From assembly GCF_034929435.1 (NCBI RefSeq), contig NZ_JAYFUM010000022.1, positions 62,001 to 126,000 on the forward strand: 64,000 nt of DNA, in the 5' to 3' direction. Numbering within the stretch: the stretch's first letter is position 1; each line of letters begins with the position of its first letter. Both the position numbers and the translations under genes were made by a program. Under the pieces are notes generated by a model. That model ran no database searches. It had not been told where the DNA came from and worked only from the letters and a program-made list of their open reading frames with translations. This DNA comes from Arcicella rigui (GTDB lineage Bacteria; Bacteroidota; Bacteroidia; Cytophagales; Spirosomataceae). This document shows, piece after piece, positions 1-8,694 of this stretch.

Positions 1-390
1 CCCCAATGAAGGAATAATGCGATTAGGAGCAGCCTTATGCCAATTATGAATAATGCTTGCATCACCGCTCACAATCATCGTTACATTGAGTCTTTCGGCA
101 GTAGCAAGCAGGGCTTCCTGCATTTCTTTATCAGTTTTAGCTGCTTTGAGTGGGTCGGGACATTCATTACTGAAAATAGATGGTGATGTAGTTTGTTTTG
201 GGTCAGCACCGGGCATACTTTTCAAAAACCAAGGACAGAGGTCGGGGATGTTGGGGTTTGCCTTAGAGGCGTGTACGTGAACATCAATAATGGGAAGATG
301 CTTTTTGGTTGATTGGGCAAGTACCGAAGGAAAATAACCTGCCACAAGCAGGATTCCCAGCAATACTCGCATGGCATAATTGTGTTTCAT
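1..390 (-). CDS. Exported amidohydrolase-family protein (3' end cut by window edge)
   Basis: The reverse strand reads an uninterrupted frame from an ATG at 390 to the window edge (130 codons). It opens with a hydrophobic signal peptide ending near residue 26 (LVAGYF...VLAQS). Mature residues begin KHLPIIDVHVHA, the Asp-x-His-x-His metal-binding signature of amidohydrolases (TIM-barrel metal-dependent hydrolases). The C-terminal majority, with the other metal ligands, lies outside the window, so the substrate cannot be judged. The signal peptide suggests a periplasmic enzyme. Confidence 0.8.
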   Translation of the reverse strand, partial: MKHNYAMRVLLGILLVAGYFPSVLAQSTKKHLPIIDVHVHASKANPNIPDLCPWFLKSMPGADPKQTTSPSIFSNECPDPLKAAKTDKEMQEALLATAERLNVTMIVSGDASIIHNWHKAAPNRIIPSLG

Positions 391-528
391 TGAATTGATT
401 GTTTTGAAAGTATTAATTGAAATATGGCTGAATACGATAATACCTTTAAAGTGGATTTTCTGATAGTATTCACTTTAAAGGTATTATATTTCAAATTAAT
501 AATTGTATGTTTCTGTGAAGCTTTTTAG

Positions 529-619
529 ATGTAAGAGTTGAGATATAAGATGCAAGACTTAAGATGCAAGAATTAAGACACAAGATGCAAGAGTAAAGAC
601 TCAAGAAATAAGAGTCAGA
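529..619. repeat. Degenerate short direct repeats (AAGATGCAAGA-like)
   Basis: Several imperfect copies of an AAGATGCAAGA/AAGACTCAAGA-like unit lie head to tail with spacings of about 14-17 bases. There is no open frame of note. It is intergenic low-complexity DNA lying before the REP-like block. Confidence 0.5.
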
Positions 620-628
620 AATTAAAAT

Positions 629-683
629 TAATAGCTAAAAGCAAAGCTCAAGGCTCACAGCTCAAAACTAAAAGCTAAAAACT
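629..683 (+). repeat. Direct repeat copy A flanking the RAYT/REP block
   Basis: A segment beginning TTAATAGCTAAAAGCAAAGC is repeated nearly perfectly at 1520-1568. This copy has one extra AACTAAA-type unit near its end. The two copies bracket the RAYT pseudogene and its REP palindromes. Confidence 0.8.
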
Positions 684-685
684 GT

Positions 686-755
686 GTTGCCGTAGCCCGT
701 GTCTCCACGGGCTACAACTTGGAAATGGGAATTACCTGTGTCTTTACGAGCAACA
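686..755. repeat. REP-like palindrome plus a degenerate second copy
   Basis: Positions 692-715 form a perfect hairpin: GTAGCCCGTG, loop TCTC, CACGGGCTAC. It is preceded by GTTGCC. A decayed copy (CTGTGTCTTTACGAGCAAC) follows at about 734-752. The same palindrome family recurs at 1399-1422, 1487-1510 and 17239-17287, matching REP elements mobilised by RAYT transposases such as the adjacent gene. Confidence 0.8.
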
Positions 756-789
756 ACTCAACAGACAGTAGCTGTACTTTAGCTTAAAT

Positions 790-1319
790 TCATTCCTGCC
801 AATGTGTTAATATTCCAAATTCATCTATCCCTTGTTCATAGAATTTAGCCGAAGAGTATTTGTAATTTTCTGGTAAGTCGGCTAAGTCCCATTTACCAGT
901 TAAGGGATTGTTATGGATATAGTCTATTTTTGTTGCCAAACGTTTGGAGAATAAAGAGCGATTGAAAGACTGTTTCTTTGCCAAAAATGATATTTTCTAT
1001 TAGATGCTTCCACAGCAAAAAAAGGCAATACTTGTGGATGATTCTCTGATAGGTCTTCTAAAAAACGATGTCCCGTGTATTTCATTAAACTGGCAGAGGG
1101 TAGCTCTTTCCCATTCATTGCCAACATCGTCCAAATTAAATGAATATGATTTGGCATAATCACAAAAGCAAATACCTTGATTTTCTTTTGTGATACTAAA
1201 TATTGTAAACTACTGATGATAAAATCTTTGTATTTATCATGCTTGAGTAGTTTATGCCATTTAAGGATAGTTGCAGTGTAAAAATATGGCACACCTATTT
1301 GTATACTTGTGAATTGCAT
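790..1319 (-). pseudogene. REP-associated tyrosine transposase (RAYT, Y1 family), frameshifted
   Basis: Y1/HUH-type transposase of the REP-associated group, which cuts and joins single-stranded REP hairpins. The first frame, from ATG at 1319, carries MPNHIHLIW (the HUH metal motif) and FWQRNS, then stops at 924. The rest (KIDYIHNNPLTGKWDL, with the catalytic Tyr) is in another frame down to 790. Adding one base to the five-T run at 927-931 (A run on the coding strand) restores a continuous product reading VWQQKIDYIHNNP, exactly the family pattern. It is therefore a one-base deletion or a sequencing error. The longer upstream frame (to 1427) merely translates a REP palindrome. REP hairpins flank both sides. 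Confidence 0.88.
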
Positions 1320-1398
1320 ATCTTTTTTTAGTTTAGGTTTTTGATGATGTAAAATACTGTTATTATAAAGTTTGTTGAGATTACCGAGTTTGTTGTTT

Positions 1399-1422
1399 GT
1401 TGCCCGTGGAGACACGGGCAAC
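1399..1422. repeat. REP-like palindrome
   Basis: Perfect 10-bp hairpin GTTGCCCGTG, loop GAGA, CACGGGCAAC. It lies just upstream of the RAYT pseudogene start, with a degenerate relative (GTTGTCCGTAGAGCAAGGGTAAC) at 1453-1475. Confidence 0.85.
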
Positions 1423-1486
1423 GGCATAACGGCATAGGGGATTGTATCAAATGTTGTCCGTAGAGCAAGGGTAACAGCATAAAAGT

Positions 1487-1510
1487 GTTGTCCGTGAGGA
1501 CACGGACAAC
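1487..1510. repeat. REP-like palindrome
   Basis: Perfect 10-bp hairpin GTTGTCCGTG, loop AGGA, CACGGACAAC, followed by GGCAAC. Same family as 692-715, with matched compensatory changes (CCC to TCC on one arm, GGG to GGA on the other). Confidence 0.85.
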
Positions 1511-1519
1511 GGCAACAGA

Positions 1520-1568
1520 TTAATAGCTAAAAGCAAAGCTCAAGGCTCACAGCTCAAAGCTAAAAACT
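1520..1568 (+). repeat. Direct repeat copy B flanking the RAYT/REP block
   Basis: Near-identical to 629-683. It ends at the stop codon region of the carbonic anhydrase-like gene. The pair brackets about 0.85 kb containing the RAYT pseudogene. Confidence 0.8.
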
Positions 1569-2055
1569 AAATCAACGGAAATTCACCTGCTTCGTGTCTT
1601 TTTGCCATGGCTACATAATGCAAGGCACTTAAAGTAAGTTTTTCGGCTTGTTCGGGCGAAATTTGTCGGATGATTTTGGCAGGAATCCCCACCACCAAAG
1701 AATAATCAGGAATTTGCATTCCTTCTGGCACTAAGGCGTTTGCTCCAATAATACAATTTTTACCAATAACGGCTTTGTTTAAAACAGTCGCTCGCATCCC
1801 GATAAGCGAGCCGTCGCCCACCGTTGCCCCGTGTACGATTGCCCCATGTCCAACGGTGACATCGTTTCCGATAATCGTTGGGTCGTTGGGGTCGGCGTGT
1901 AGCACGGCAGTATCTTGAATATTACTACGGTCGCCAATTTGAATTTTTTCAACATCTGCACGAATCACCGCACCGTACCAAACAGACACATCATTTCCCA
2001 AAATTACGTTCCCCATTACCGAGGCATTTGGGGCAATAAAAGGTTTATTTCCCAT
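1567..2055 (-). CDS. Gamma-carbonic anhydrase family protein (left-handed beta-helix)
   Basis: 162 residues, the usual length for the YrdA/PaaY-like group. Hexapeptide repeats run through most of the chain (PNASVMGNVILGNDVSVWYG, IGDRSNIQDTAV, VTVGHGAIVHGATVG, SLIGMRATVLNKAVIG). The metal-site histidines are visible in VLHADP and VGHGAIVHG. The family forms trimers with metal at subunit interfaces; some members hydrate CO2 but most are uncharacterised. A short C-terminal helix (SPEQAEKLTLSALHYV) is typical. It stands alone between the REP block and the divergent DUF1080 gene. Confidence 0.93.
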   Translation of the reverse strand: MGNKPFIAPNASVMGNVILGNDVSVWYGAVIRADVEKIQIGDRSNIQDTAVLHADPNDPTIIGNDVTVGHGAIVHGATVGDGSLIGMRATVLNKAVIGKNCIIGANALVPEGMQIPDYSLVVGIPAKIIRQISPEQAEKLTLSALHYVAMAKRHEAGEFPLI

Positions 2056-2203
2056 GAAAAATACTATTTACAATTTCGAGTAAAGATACACGTTTGCCTG
2101 TTATGAGTATAATACGCACAAATACTATTTTATATAATAAAGGATAAGACTAAAGTTTTCAGTCTGTATATTTATCCCTCCTTTATAAAAGTAACATAAT
2201 ACA

Positions 2204-4027
2204 ATGTCCAATTTACAAATTATGAAAAAGGCTTGGCTGGTGGGAGCATTATGCTTCCCTTTGCTCTCGACCGCACAACAAACCCTTCCGTTAGACGATA
2301 TGTCTTTCTGGAAAAGTTCAGACAAAACTAACTGGCAAATTGCTGGTGATGTAACGGCTGACATCTCAAAACCTGAAGCCATGACCCTTACCGCAGGTAA
2401 AGGTGTATTGGCGAATCTTCCCAATCCAGAGAATCGCTCAAATCTACAATCGGTTGCTGAATTTAGTGATGTTGATGTTTCTTTCGATTTTATGATGGCA
2501 ACACACTCTAATTCAGGATTTTACTTGATGGGGCGTTATGAAATCCAATTATTGGATAGCTGGGGCGTGAAAAATCCTGCTACGGGCGACTGTGGAGGTA
2601 TTTACAAACGTCGTCGTTATGAAAACGGTAAAGAAATCCTTTATGATGGACACGCACCACGCCTAAATGCTTGTTTAGCTCCGGGTCTTTGGCAACATTT
2701 AGATATTTCTTTCCAAGCACCTCGCTTTGATGCTACTGGCAAGAAAATCGCTAACGCAAAAGTATTGTACGTAAAATTGAATGGTTTTACGATTCAAGAA
2801 AATGTAGAATTGACAGGCCCAACAGGCGGCCCAATTTCTGAAACAGAAGCTCCAACAGGGCCATTTATGATTCAGGGAGACCACGGCCCAGTGGCTTTCC
2901 GTAATTTCAAAATCAATAATTTTGGTGGAAAACCTGCGGAAATGTCTGATATTTCATGGAAAGTATTCTATGGTAATTTCAGAGAACCCAAAGATTTCTT
3001 GAGTAAAAAACCTGATGCAACAGGTACTTTAGAAAAACTTACTTGGGAAGTAGGCACAAAAACCAACGATTTTGCTCAAATTTTCAATGCTACTTTGAAA
3101 ATTCCAGAAGCTGGAAAACACCAATTTATTTTCCAAGCTGGCGGTAAGTATTATGTAAAAGTAAATGGCAAAACTTTATTGCCAGATGCTTGGACTACCT
3201 CACGTGACCAACGTACTGCTGAAATGGATTTACCAGCAGGGAATGTTCCAGTAGAAATTACCGTGTATAAAACAGACGGTTGGGTTTCTCCAATCTTAGG
3301 AATGTACGTACAAGGACCAAGCTTTAGATCTGTTCCTTTCCATTCTTTGGGTTCAGTATTGGCAGGTGTTCCCTCAGACCCTATTTATTTGGATGCTAAA
3401 GAGTCAACTTTATTACGTTCGTTTTCGGATATTTTCAGAAATACAGATAAACAAAAACGTATTGTTCACGCTATCAATGTAGGTAGCCCAGATAAATTAC
3501 ATTATACTTTTGATTTGGATAACGGAGCGATTGCTCAAATCTGGAAAGGCGAATTTTTAGATACAACGCCAATGTGGGACGACAGAGGAGATGGTTCTTC
3601 TCGTCCAAGAGGACCAATCTTGGCTTTAGAAGATACTCCATTAATTGTTTCGGCAGATGCTAAAACAAACTTGAGCGGCTCAACGCCAGCAAGTGCAAAT
3701 TTCCGTACTTTAGGTTATGATGTAGATGCTGATAATCTTCCTACTTTCCGTTATCAAATTTATGGTACAGAAGTAGAAGACCAAATCAGAGTGATTGAAG
3801 GAAAATATCTTTCTCGTACTTTAAGCCTAAAAACGCCAGCAAGTGCTTCTTTGCAATGTCGTGTAGCCATCGGAAAGAATATCACTAAACTTTCAGATGA
3901 TGTTTATGCCATCGACGGCAAAAGCTATTACATCAAGGCAGCGGATGCAAGCATCGAGAAAATCGGTGACAACACTGTATTACTTGTTCCTGTAAAAGAC
4001 AAAGTACAATACTCTGTAATGTGGTAA
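2204..4027 (+). CDS. Exported DUF1080 (3-keto-glycoside hydrolase-like) protein with PA14-like domain
   Basis: 607 residues. A signal peptide (KKAWLVGALCFPLLSTAQQ) follows an in-frame second ATG at 2222, which may be the true start. Residues about 28-240 form a DUF1080/concanavalin-like sandwich (FDFMMATHSNSGFYLMGRYE, then GPFMIQGDHGPVAFRNFKI). Residues about 250-370 resemble a PA14-type beta domain (AGKHQFIFQAGGKYYVKVNG). The C-terminal third resembles segments found with haem or PQQ-type dehydrogenases in Planctomycetes and Bacteroidota (MWDDRGDGSSRPRGP). DUF1080 members act on 3-keto disaccharides or bind carbohydrate. It is followed after 129 bases by the cytochrome-tailed dehydrogenase, probably in one operon. 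Confidence 0.85.
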   Translation: MSNLQIMKKAWLVGALCFPLLSTAQQTLPLDDMSFWKSSDKTNWQIAGDVTADISKPEAMTLTAGKGVLANLPNPENRSNLQSVAEFSDVDVSFDFMMATHSNSGFYLMGRYEIQLLDSWGVKNPATGDCGGIYKRRRYENGKEILYDGHAPRLNACLAPGLWQHLDISFQAPRFDATGKKIANAKVLYVKLNGFTIQENVELTGPTGGPISETEAPTGPFMIQGDHGPVAFRNFKINNFGGKPAEMSDISWKVFYGNFREPKDFLSKKPDATGTLEKLTWEVGTKTNDFAQIFNATLKIPEAGKHQFIFQAGGKYYVKVNGKTLLPDAWTTSRDQRTAEMDLPAGNVPVEITVYKTDGWVSPILGMYVQGPSFRSVPFHSLGSVLAGVPSDPIYLDAKESTLLRSFSDIFRNTDKQKRIVHAINVGSPDKLHYTFDLDNGAIAQIWKGEFLDTTPMWDDRGDGSSRPRGPILALEDTPLIVSADAKTNLSGSTPASANFRTLGYDVDADNLPTFRYQIYGTEVEDQIRVIEGKYLSRTLSLKTPASASLQCRVAIGKNITKLSDDVYAIDGKSYYIKAADASIEKIGDNTVLLVPVKDKVQYSVMW

Positions 4028-4156
4028 TACCTCCAAATTGAGAGTTGTGAGTGATGAATGATGAGTAATTCGATTCTAAGGCTAAGAATTCGCATATCAA
4101 CATTGTTCATTTTTCAAAAAACTACTTACAAGCGTTTTTTTAAATCTGAAAATCAA

Positions 4157-6139
4157 ATGAATATCAAAAATATAGCACAGTCGCTGAGTCAGTCGTTTAC
4201 CAAAATTGGTTTAGCATTGGCAATGACAACTGGGGCATTTGCACAAGATGGCCCTACCGAAAATGATTATTACAAAATTGTAAAGCTTCCGATTCCCGAA
4301 GGAATCGTTTTGGAAGTAGGTGGTTTGGTTACTTTACCCAATGGCGATGTAGCCGCTTCTACTCGTCGTGGTGAAGTATATATCATCGAAAACCCGAATT
4401 CAAGTCATCCAGTTTTCCGCAAATTTGCGAGCGGTTTACATGAAATTTTGGGTTTGGCTTACAAAAACGGAAGTTTATACTGTGCCCAAAGAGGCGAATT
4501 GACCAAATTGGTAGATAAAAACGGAGATGGTAAAGCCGACCGTTATGAAACTGTTTATTCTTGGCCAATTTCAGGACATTACCATGAGTACTCTTTTGGC
4601 CCAAAAATTGGCCCAGATGGTTCTTTCTATGTAACTGGAAACGTTGGTTTCGGTGCGTCTGACTGGTGGGCAGGAAAATCTTTTGTGCCTTGGAGAGGTT
4701 GGACAATGAAGATTACCGAAGACGGAAAAATGACACCATTCGCAGCAGGTATGCGTTCTCCTTGCGGAATTGGTATGGTTGACGGACAATTTTTCTATGG
4801 CGATAACCAAGGTGACTGGCAAGGTTCTGGTTTTATTTCACACGTAGAAGAAGGTGATTTTATGGGACATCCAGCTTCATTAGCTTGGGCTTCTCGTCCA
4901 GAATCTCCAGTGAAAATGCGTGCTGATATGATTTACGCAAAAGTTGACCCACGTGACGACCCAAAAGTAAAACCTGAGTACGTGAAAAACGAGCCAATGA
5001 CTACGATTTACGAAATGGCAACAAAGACTTATCCAAACATGGGCATCAAGTCACCAGCCGTTTGGTTACCTCACGGAGTATTGGGCGTTTCTACTTCTGA
5101 AATCGTTACGGACGATACCAAAGGAGGTTTTGGGCCATTTGCAGGACAAGTATTTGTAGGAGACGAAGGGATGTCTAAAATCGCCAGAGTATTCTTAGAA
5201 AAAGTAAACGGAAAATATCAAGGAGCTTCATTTGATTTTAGAAGCGGTTTCCGTTCGGGTGTTCTTAGAATGTCATGGGGAACAGACAATTCAATGTTTG
5301 TAGGCGGAACAAACCGTGGTTGGGGTTCAACAGGAAAAGAAGCCTTCGGTTTAGAAAGATTAGTATTCTCAGGAAAAGTACCTTTCGAAATGAAAGCCGT
5401 AAGAGCTATGCCAGACGGTTTTGAAATTGAATTTACTTTACCAGTAGATAAGAAAACTGCTGAAAACGTAAATAACTACGATGTTTCAAGTTATACTTAC
5501 AAGTACCACCCAGTTTACGGAAGTCCAATTGTAGATAGAAAAGACAATGCAGTAAGAGGTGCAAAAGCAAGCGAAGACGGCTTAAAAGTACGTATCGTAG
5601 TAGATAATTTACGTGAAGGTTATATCCATGACATTAAGCCAGAAGGCGTATTATCAGCTACTTCACATCTGAATTTATTGCATGGTACAGCTTATTATAC
5701 TCTAAACAGTATTCCACAAGGAGCAAAAGCAAACATCACTTTAGTAACGCCAAAAACTCGTGAACAACGTGAGCGTGTAGATGCAGGAGCTAAATTGAAT
5801 ACGCCAGACAATCAAATGAAAGAAGCAATGCCAACAGCAGCAGGCGAGAAAGCAAAAGTAAAAACTGCAGGAGCAGTGATTAGCGATGCAGAAGCGATGA
5901 AGCTTTTGAGCAAAAGTACTTGTTTGGCTTGTCATAAAGTAAACGAGCGTGCCGTTGGTCCATCGTATCAAGAGATTGCTAAACGCAAATACTCAGTAGC
6001 ACAAATTGAGGCTTTGATTTACGAACCAAAACCATCAAACTGGCCAGAATTTGCAACACCAATGCCATCAATGGCACATTTACCAAAAGGTGATGTAAAG
6101 AAAATCGCTACTTGGATTAATTCTTTGAGTAAGAAATAA
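4157..6139 (+). CDS. Periplasmic beta-propeller dehydrogenase-like protein with C-terminal cytochrome c domain
   Basis: 660 residues from the ATG at 4157. An upstream in-frame ATG at 4058 would add an improbable leader before the signal peptide (ending GAFAQDG). Residues about 30-420 look like a six-bladed sorbosone/glucose dehydrogenase-type propeller (GVLGVSTSEIV, FVGDEGMSKIARVFLE). The last 80 residues form a class I cytochrome c domain: haem-binding CLACH, GPSYQEIA, and PMPSM as the axial Met region. Family knowledge suggests oxidation of a sugar or alcohol with electrons passed to the attached haem. It pairs with the DUF1080 gene upstream, an arrangement common in oxidative glycoside degradation. 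Confidence 0.87.
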   Translation: MNIKNIAQSLSQSFTKIGLALAMTTGAFAQDGPTENDYYKIVKLPIPEGIVLEVGGLVTLPNGDVAASTRRGEVYIIENPNSSHPVFRKFASGLHEILGLAYKNGSLYCAQRGELTKLVDKNGDGKADRYETVYSWPISGHYHEYSFGPKIGPDGSFYVTGNVGFGASDWWAGKSFVPWRGWTMKITEDGKMTPFAAGMRSPCGIGMVDGQFFYGDNQGDWQGSGFISHVEEGDFMGHPASLAWASRPESPVKMRADMIYAKVDPRDDPKVKPEYVKNEPMTTIYEMATKTYPNMGIKSPAVWLPHGVLGVSTSEIVTDDTKGGFGPFAGQVFVGDEGMSKIARVFLEKVNGKYQGASFDFRSGFRSGVLRMSWGTDNSMFVGGTNRGWGSTGKEAFGLERLVFSGKVPFEMKAVRAMPDGFEIEFTLPVDKKTAENVNNYDVSSYTYKYHPVYGSPIVDRKDNAVRGAKASEDGLKVRIVVDNLREGYIHDIKPEGVLSATSHLNLLHGTAYYTLNSIPQGAKANITLVTPKTREQRERVDAGAKLNTPDNQMKEAMPTAAGEKAKVKTAGAVISDAEAMKLLSKSTCLACHKVNERAVGPSYQEIAKRKYSVAQIEALIYEPKPSNWPEFATPMPSMAHLPKGDVKKIATWINSLSKK

Positions 6140-6245
6140 AGAGGGATTTGAAGTAGGGAAATACATATCTTCCTGAATTTTTGAATCCATAGCTTATATT
6201 GGTTCATCTTTAAAGTATTAATTTTATAAAAATACCATAAGTGTC

Positions 6246-6294
6246 AAAAAATAAAGGCGTTTAGGAAATTAATTCCTAAATGCCTTTATTTTTT
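6246..6294 (+). terminator. Rho-independent terminator
   Basis: Long stem AAATAAAGGC.TTTAGGAA pairing with TTCCTAAA.GCCTTTATTT around loop ATTAA, with A and T runs on the two sides. It closes the 2204-6139 operon. Confidence 0.85.
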
Positions 6295-6348
6295 AAGGAC
6301 AGCAAACACACAAATTTTTATGTTAAACTATCTATGTTAACGGTAAAT

Positions 6349-6356
6349 TAACTTTG
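6349..6356 (+). promoter_or_regulatory. Bacteroidota -7 promoter element (TAACTTTG)
   Basis: TAACTTTG matches the TAnnTTTG consensus of the Bacteroidota housekeeping sigma factor and lies 74 bases before the start of the LamG lipoprotein gene. No convincing -33 TTTG was found. Confidence 0.45.
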
Positions 6357-6429
6357 TGATTCTACCCATATTTCTCTGTAAAATGACTATTTTTATATAG
6401 AAAAGTTTTAAATCTTAATAATCTATATC

Positions 6430-7290
6430 ATGAAAACAAACCTTATAGGCTTAGTGCCATTTATTCTGTTAATACTTACATCTTGTGCTTCAGAAACATT
6501 TGATGATACTTACAGGAAAAAGATTTTATCTACAAATGGATTAGTTGCTTTGTGGGACTTTAAAGAAAATGAAGGAGAGCCACGAAGATCCGCAGGGAAA
6601 GGTGACTACCCCTTAACTGAACAAGATGGAACACTTCCAAGAGTAAACGAAGGGCCAATTTCAGGCTATTCAACAATGTTTGGTAATAAAGCTTTTTTAT
6701 CATTACCAAATTCAGAAACCAAAGAACTAAATATTTATGGACAACAGCAAGGCATTACTCTAATGGCATGGGTAAAGTGGAAAGAAGGAACTGGCTTTGT
6801 TGGAGGTATGTGGAATGAATATCAAGATGGAGGAAAAAGGCAATATGGACTTTTTGTCTCATTACCATATTACAATGGAGAAAACCAAGTATGTGGGCAT
6901 ATCTCTTCTTCAGGTAAAGCTACTCCACCATTTCCATATTCTATTGACTATTCTGCCAGTAAAGATACCGTCAAGAAGAACCAATGGCAGTGCGTTGCAT
7001 TTACCTATGATGGTAATAATATTAAATCATATTTGAACGGAAAGTTTGAAGTAAGAGAACCAGAACTGATTAAAAATACTAAAGGTTTTAAAGGTTATCC
7101 CAATGGCTTAGTTGTATCTAAAAACCCTTATTACTTTCCAGATGGTATGGGAAATAATGGTTCAGATTTTACCGTGGGAGCGGTATTGTTAAAGTCGGGG
7201 ATGGGGAATTTTTTCCAAGGTCAAATAGGTGGACTTGCCGTCTTCAATAGAACATTAACAGATACCGAAATTGCAAATTTATCACAGTGA
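6430..7290 (+). CDS. LamG-like domain lipoprotein
   Basis: 286 residues with a lipoprotein signal peptide ending in the lipobox LTSC (Cys at about residue 19), so probably membrane-anchored. From about residue 38 the chain reads as a concanavalin A-like LamG domain: GLVALWDFKENEG, ITLMAWVKW, WQCVAFTYDGNNIKSYLNGK and QIGGLAVFNRTLTDTEI, the last two being hallmark C-terminal strands. Such domains bind carbohydrate or peptide. Its own promoter element lies upstream and a strong terminator follows, so it is probably monocistronic. Confidence 0.85.
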   Translation: MKTNLIGLVPFILLILTSCASETFDDTYRKKILSTNGLVALWDFKENEGEPRRSAGKGDYPLTEQDGTLPRVNEGPISGYSTMFGNKAFLSLPNSETKELNIYGQQQGITLMAWVKWKEGTGFVGGMWNEYQDGGKRQYGLFVSLPYYNGENQVCGHISSSGKATPPFPYSIDYSASKDTVKKNQWQCVAFTYDGNNIKSYLNGKFEVREPELIKNTKGFKGYPNGLVVSKNPYYFPDGMGNNGSDFTVGAVLLKSGMGNFFQGQIGGLAVFNRTLTDTEIANLSQ

Positions 7291-7333
7291 TTAAAATTGT
7301 TTTTCTTAATTATTTTAGCTCTAAAGTGCTATT

Positions 7334-7377
7334 AAAAAAATAATCGATAGCATTAATTACTATCGATTATTTTTTTT
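7334..7377. terminator. Bidirectional terminator
   Basis: AAAAAATAATCGATAG pairs with CTATCGATTATTTTTT around a 9-base loop, giving T runs on both strands. It lies between the converging genes at 6430-7290 and 7403-8581. Confidence 0.9.
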
Positions 7378-7402
7378 AATCCAAAACTTGATTGTACAAT
7401 CT

Positions 7403-8581
7403 TTACTTTGATACATCAAACCAAGGGATTTCCAATAGCCCTTTCTTAAAATAAATATTTACTTTATCCTTTTCGTTTAGTCGATTGTATAATTCTTCTG
7501 TTACTGTCACTTCGCTATTACTTTTTTGATAGCTCCATGGTGTTAGTTTTAAATAATAAGTAGTCAATTTGTCAGAATCAATTCTCTTACTTATAATTAT
7601 TGCATTAAACTTTTCAGGAACAGACGGGTCATATACACAGTTTAAAGCAATTACTGCCCCATAAGCATAAGCGAATATGAAAAGAGCAATAGATAAAACG
7701 CTAAAATAATCCTTAGCTTTATTAAGTTTAAATTCTTTGTTTCTAAAAGTTAAAACTGCGAGATAAATAGAGGTAATGAGAATTGTGGGCTTCCAGACAT
7801 TTGAATAATCAAAAATATTATAGTCAAGTATGGCTCTTAGACAAAGTCCTGAGCTTGGAACTAATATTGCTAAAAAAATTGAGGGATAAGCAGAGTCTTT
7901 TTTTTCGTCAATTCTGATCAAACCTTTAAAGTATTTTACTACAAACAGACAAATAACGGGGAAAATCATAGAGACTGATACGGAGTATTCATAAGGGTTT
8001 GCTAAAAATATGACCCATAACCCAATAATTAGCCCTATCCAATTAAGATATGTTGTGATTTTTTTAGCTTTATTCAGTTGCTCTTCACGGTCTTTAATAT
8101 GCAATCCAAATTTCTCATTATTTAATATTTCTTTCTTTTCTTGATTGGCATTAGCAATGTCAAGGTCAGAGAAATGTCTTGATAACCATAACAGAATTTC
8201 CTCATTTCCTTCAAGGTAAGTACTGACTTTGATTGGCTTTTTTAATTTGTTGTTTGATTCAATCAGGATATAATTATCTGTGATTCTGTATCCCATGATT
8301 TCATCCAACATTAATTGTCTATTTGAAAAAGTACTAACCATAGAGATTTGATATTCATCAATCACAAATTTACTTTTCATGGTATCAATAATACCAACAA
8401 CCATTAAAGCAATCATAATTAATGCAGTTGGTGTGAGAAACCAGTAAGATGCGGGAGAAATATCGCCCTTCATAGAAGGAATAAAAGGCATAAGTAGAAG
8501 CCAAGAAAATAGAGCGATTAGTAATACTCCACCAACATAAATAAAGATTGCCCAACCTTTCGCTATTTTGTACTCTTTCAT
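7403..8581 (-). CDS. Multi-pass membrane protein of unknown function
   Basis: 392 residues, family not recognised. Two transmembrane helices occur near residues 10-32 and 45-65. A small soluble segment of bacterial PH-like character follows (FVIDEYQISMVSTFSNRQLMLDEIMGYRI). Then a linker rich in charged residues (about 140-175) and some five further helices between 178 and 315. A soluble C-terminal tail (about 320-392) reads as beta strands. It lies 113 bases downstream of the L,D-transpeptidase-like gene on the same strand and may be co-transcribed. A terminator closes the unit. Confidence 0.72.
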   Translation of the reverse strand: MKEYKIAKGWAIFIYVGGVLLIALFSWLLLMPFIPSMKGDISPASYWFLTPTALIMIALMVVGIIDTMKSKFVIDEYQISMVSTFSNRQLMLDEIMGYRITDNYILIESNNKLKKPIKVSTYLEGNEEILLWLSRHFSDLDIANANQEKKEILNNEKFGLHIKDREEQLNKAKKITTYLNWIGLIIGLWVIFLANPYEYSVSVSMIFPVICLFVVKYFKGLIRIDEKKDSAYPSIFLAILVPSSGLCLRAILDYNIFDYSNVWKPTILITSIYLAVLTFRNKEFKLNKAKDYFSVLSIALFIFAYAYGAVIALNCVYDPSVPEKFNAIIISKRIDSDKLTTYYLKLTPWSYQKSNSEVTVTEELYNRLNEKDKVNIYFKKGLLEIPWFDVSK

Positions 8582-8694
8582 TGTTTTTTAGGGTGTTTAT
8601 GAATAACTTCTTGGCTTGTATTATGTGAAAATACTCTATCAACGGAATAAGTATTGATAGCCCTCGGAAGTATAAATTATTAAAAGCTCTGATT

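Noticed and set aside
53..280. Plus-strand 75-codon ORF
   Set aside because: It is the antisense of the amidohydrolase gene, which has a signal peptide and a DxHxH motif.
924..984. Programmed frameshifting in the RAYT gene
   Set aside because: RAYT genes are not known to need it, and a single missing base in an A run explains the break more simply.
1320..1427. N-terminal extension of the RAYT frame
   Set aside because: These codons translate a REP palindrome (MPLPVSPRATN); the real start is the ATG at 1319.
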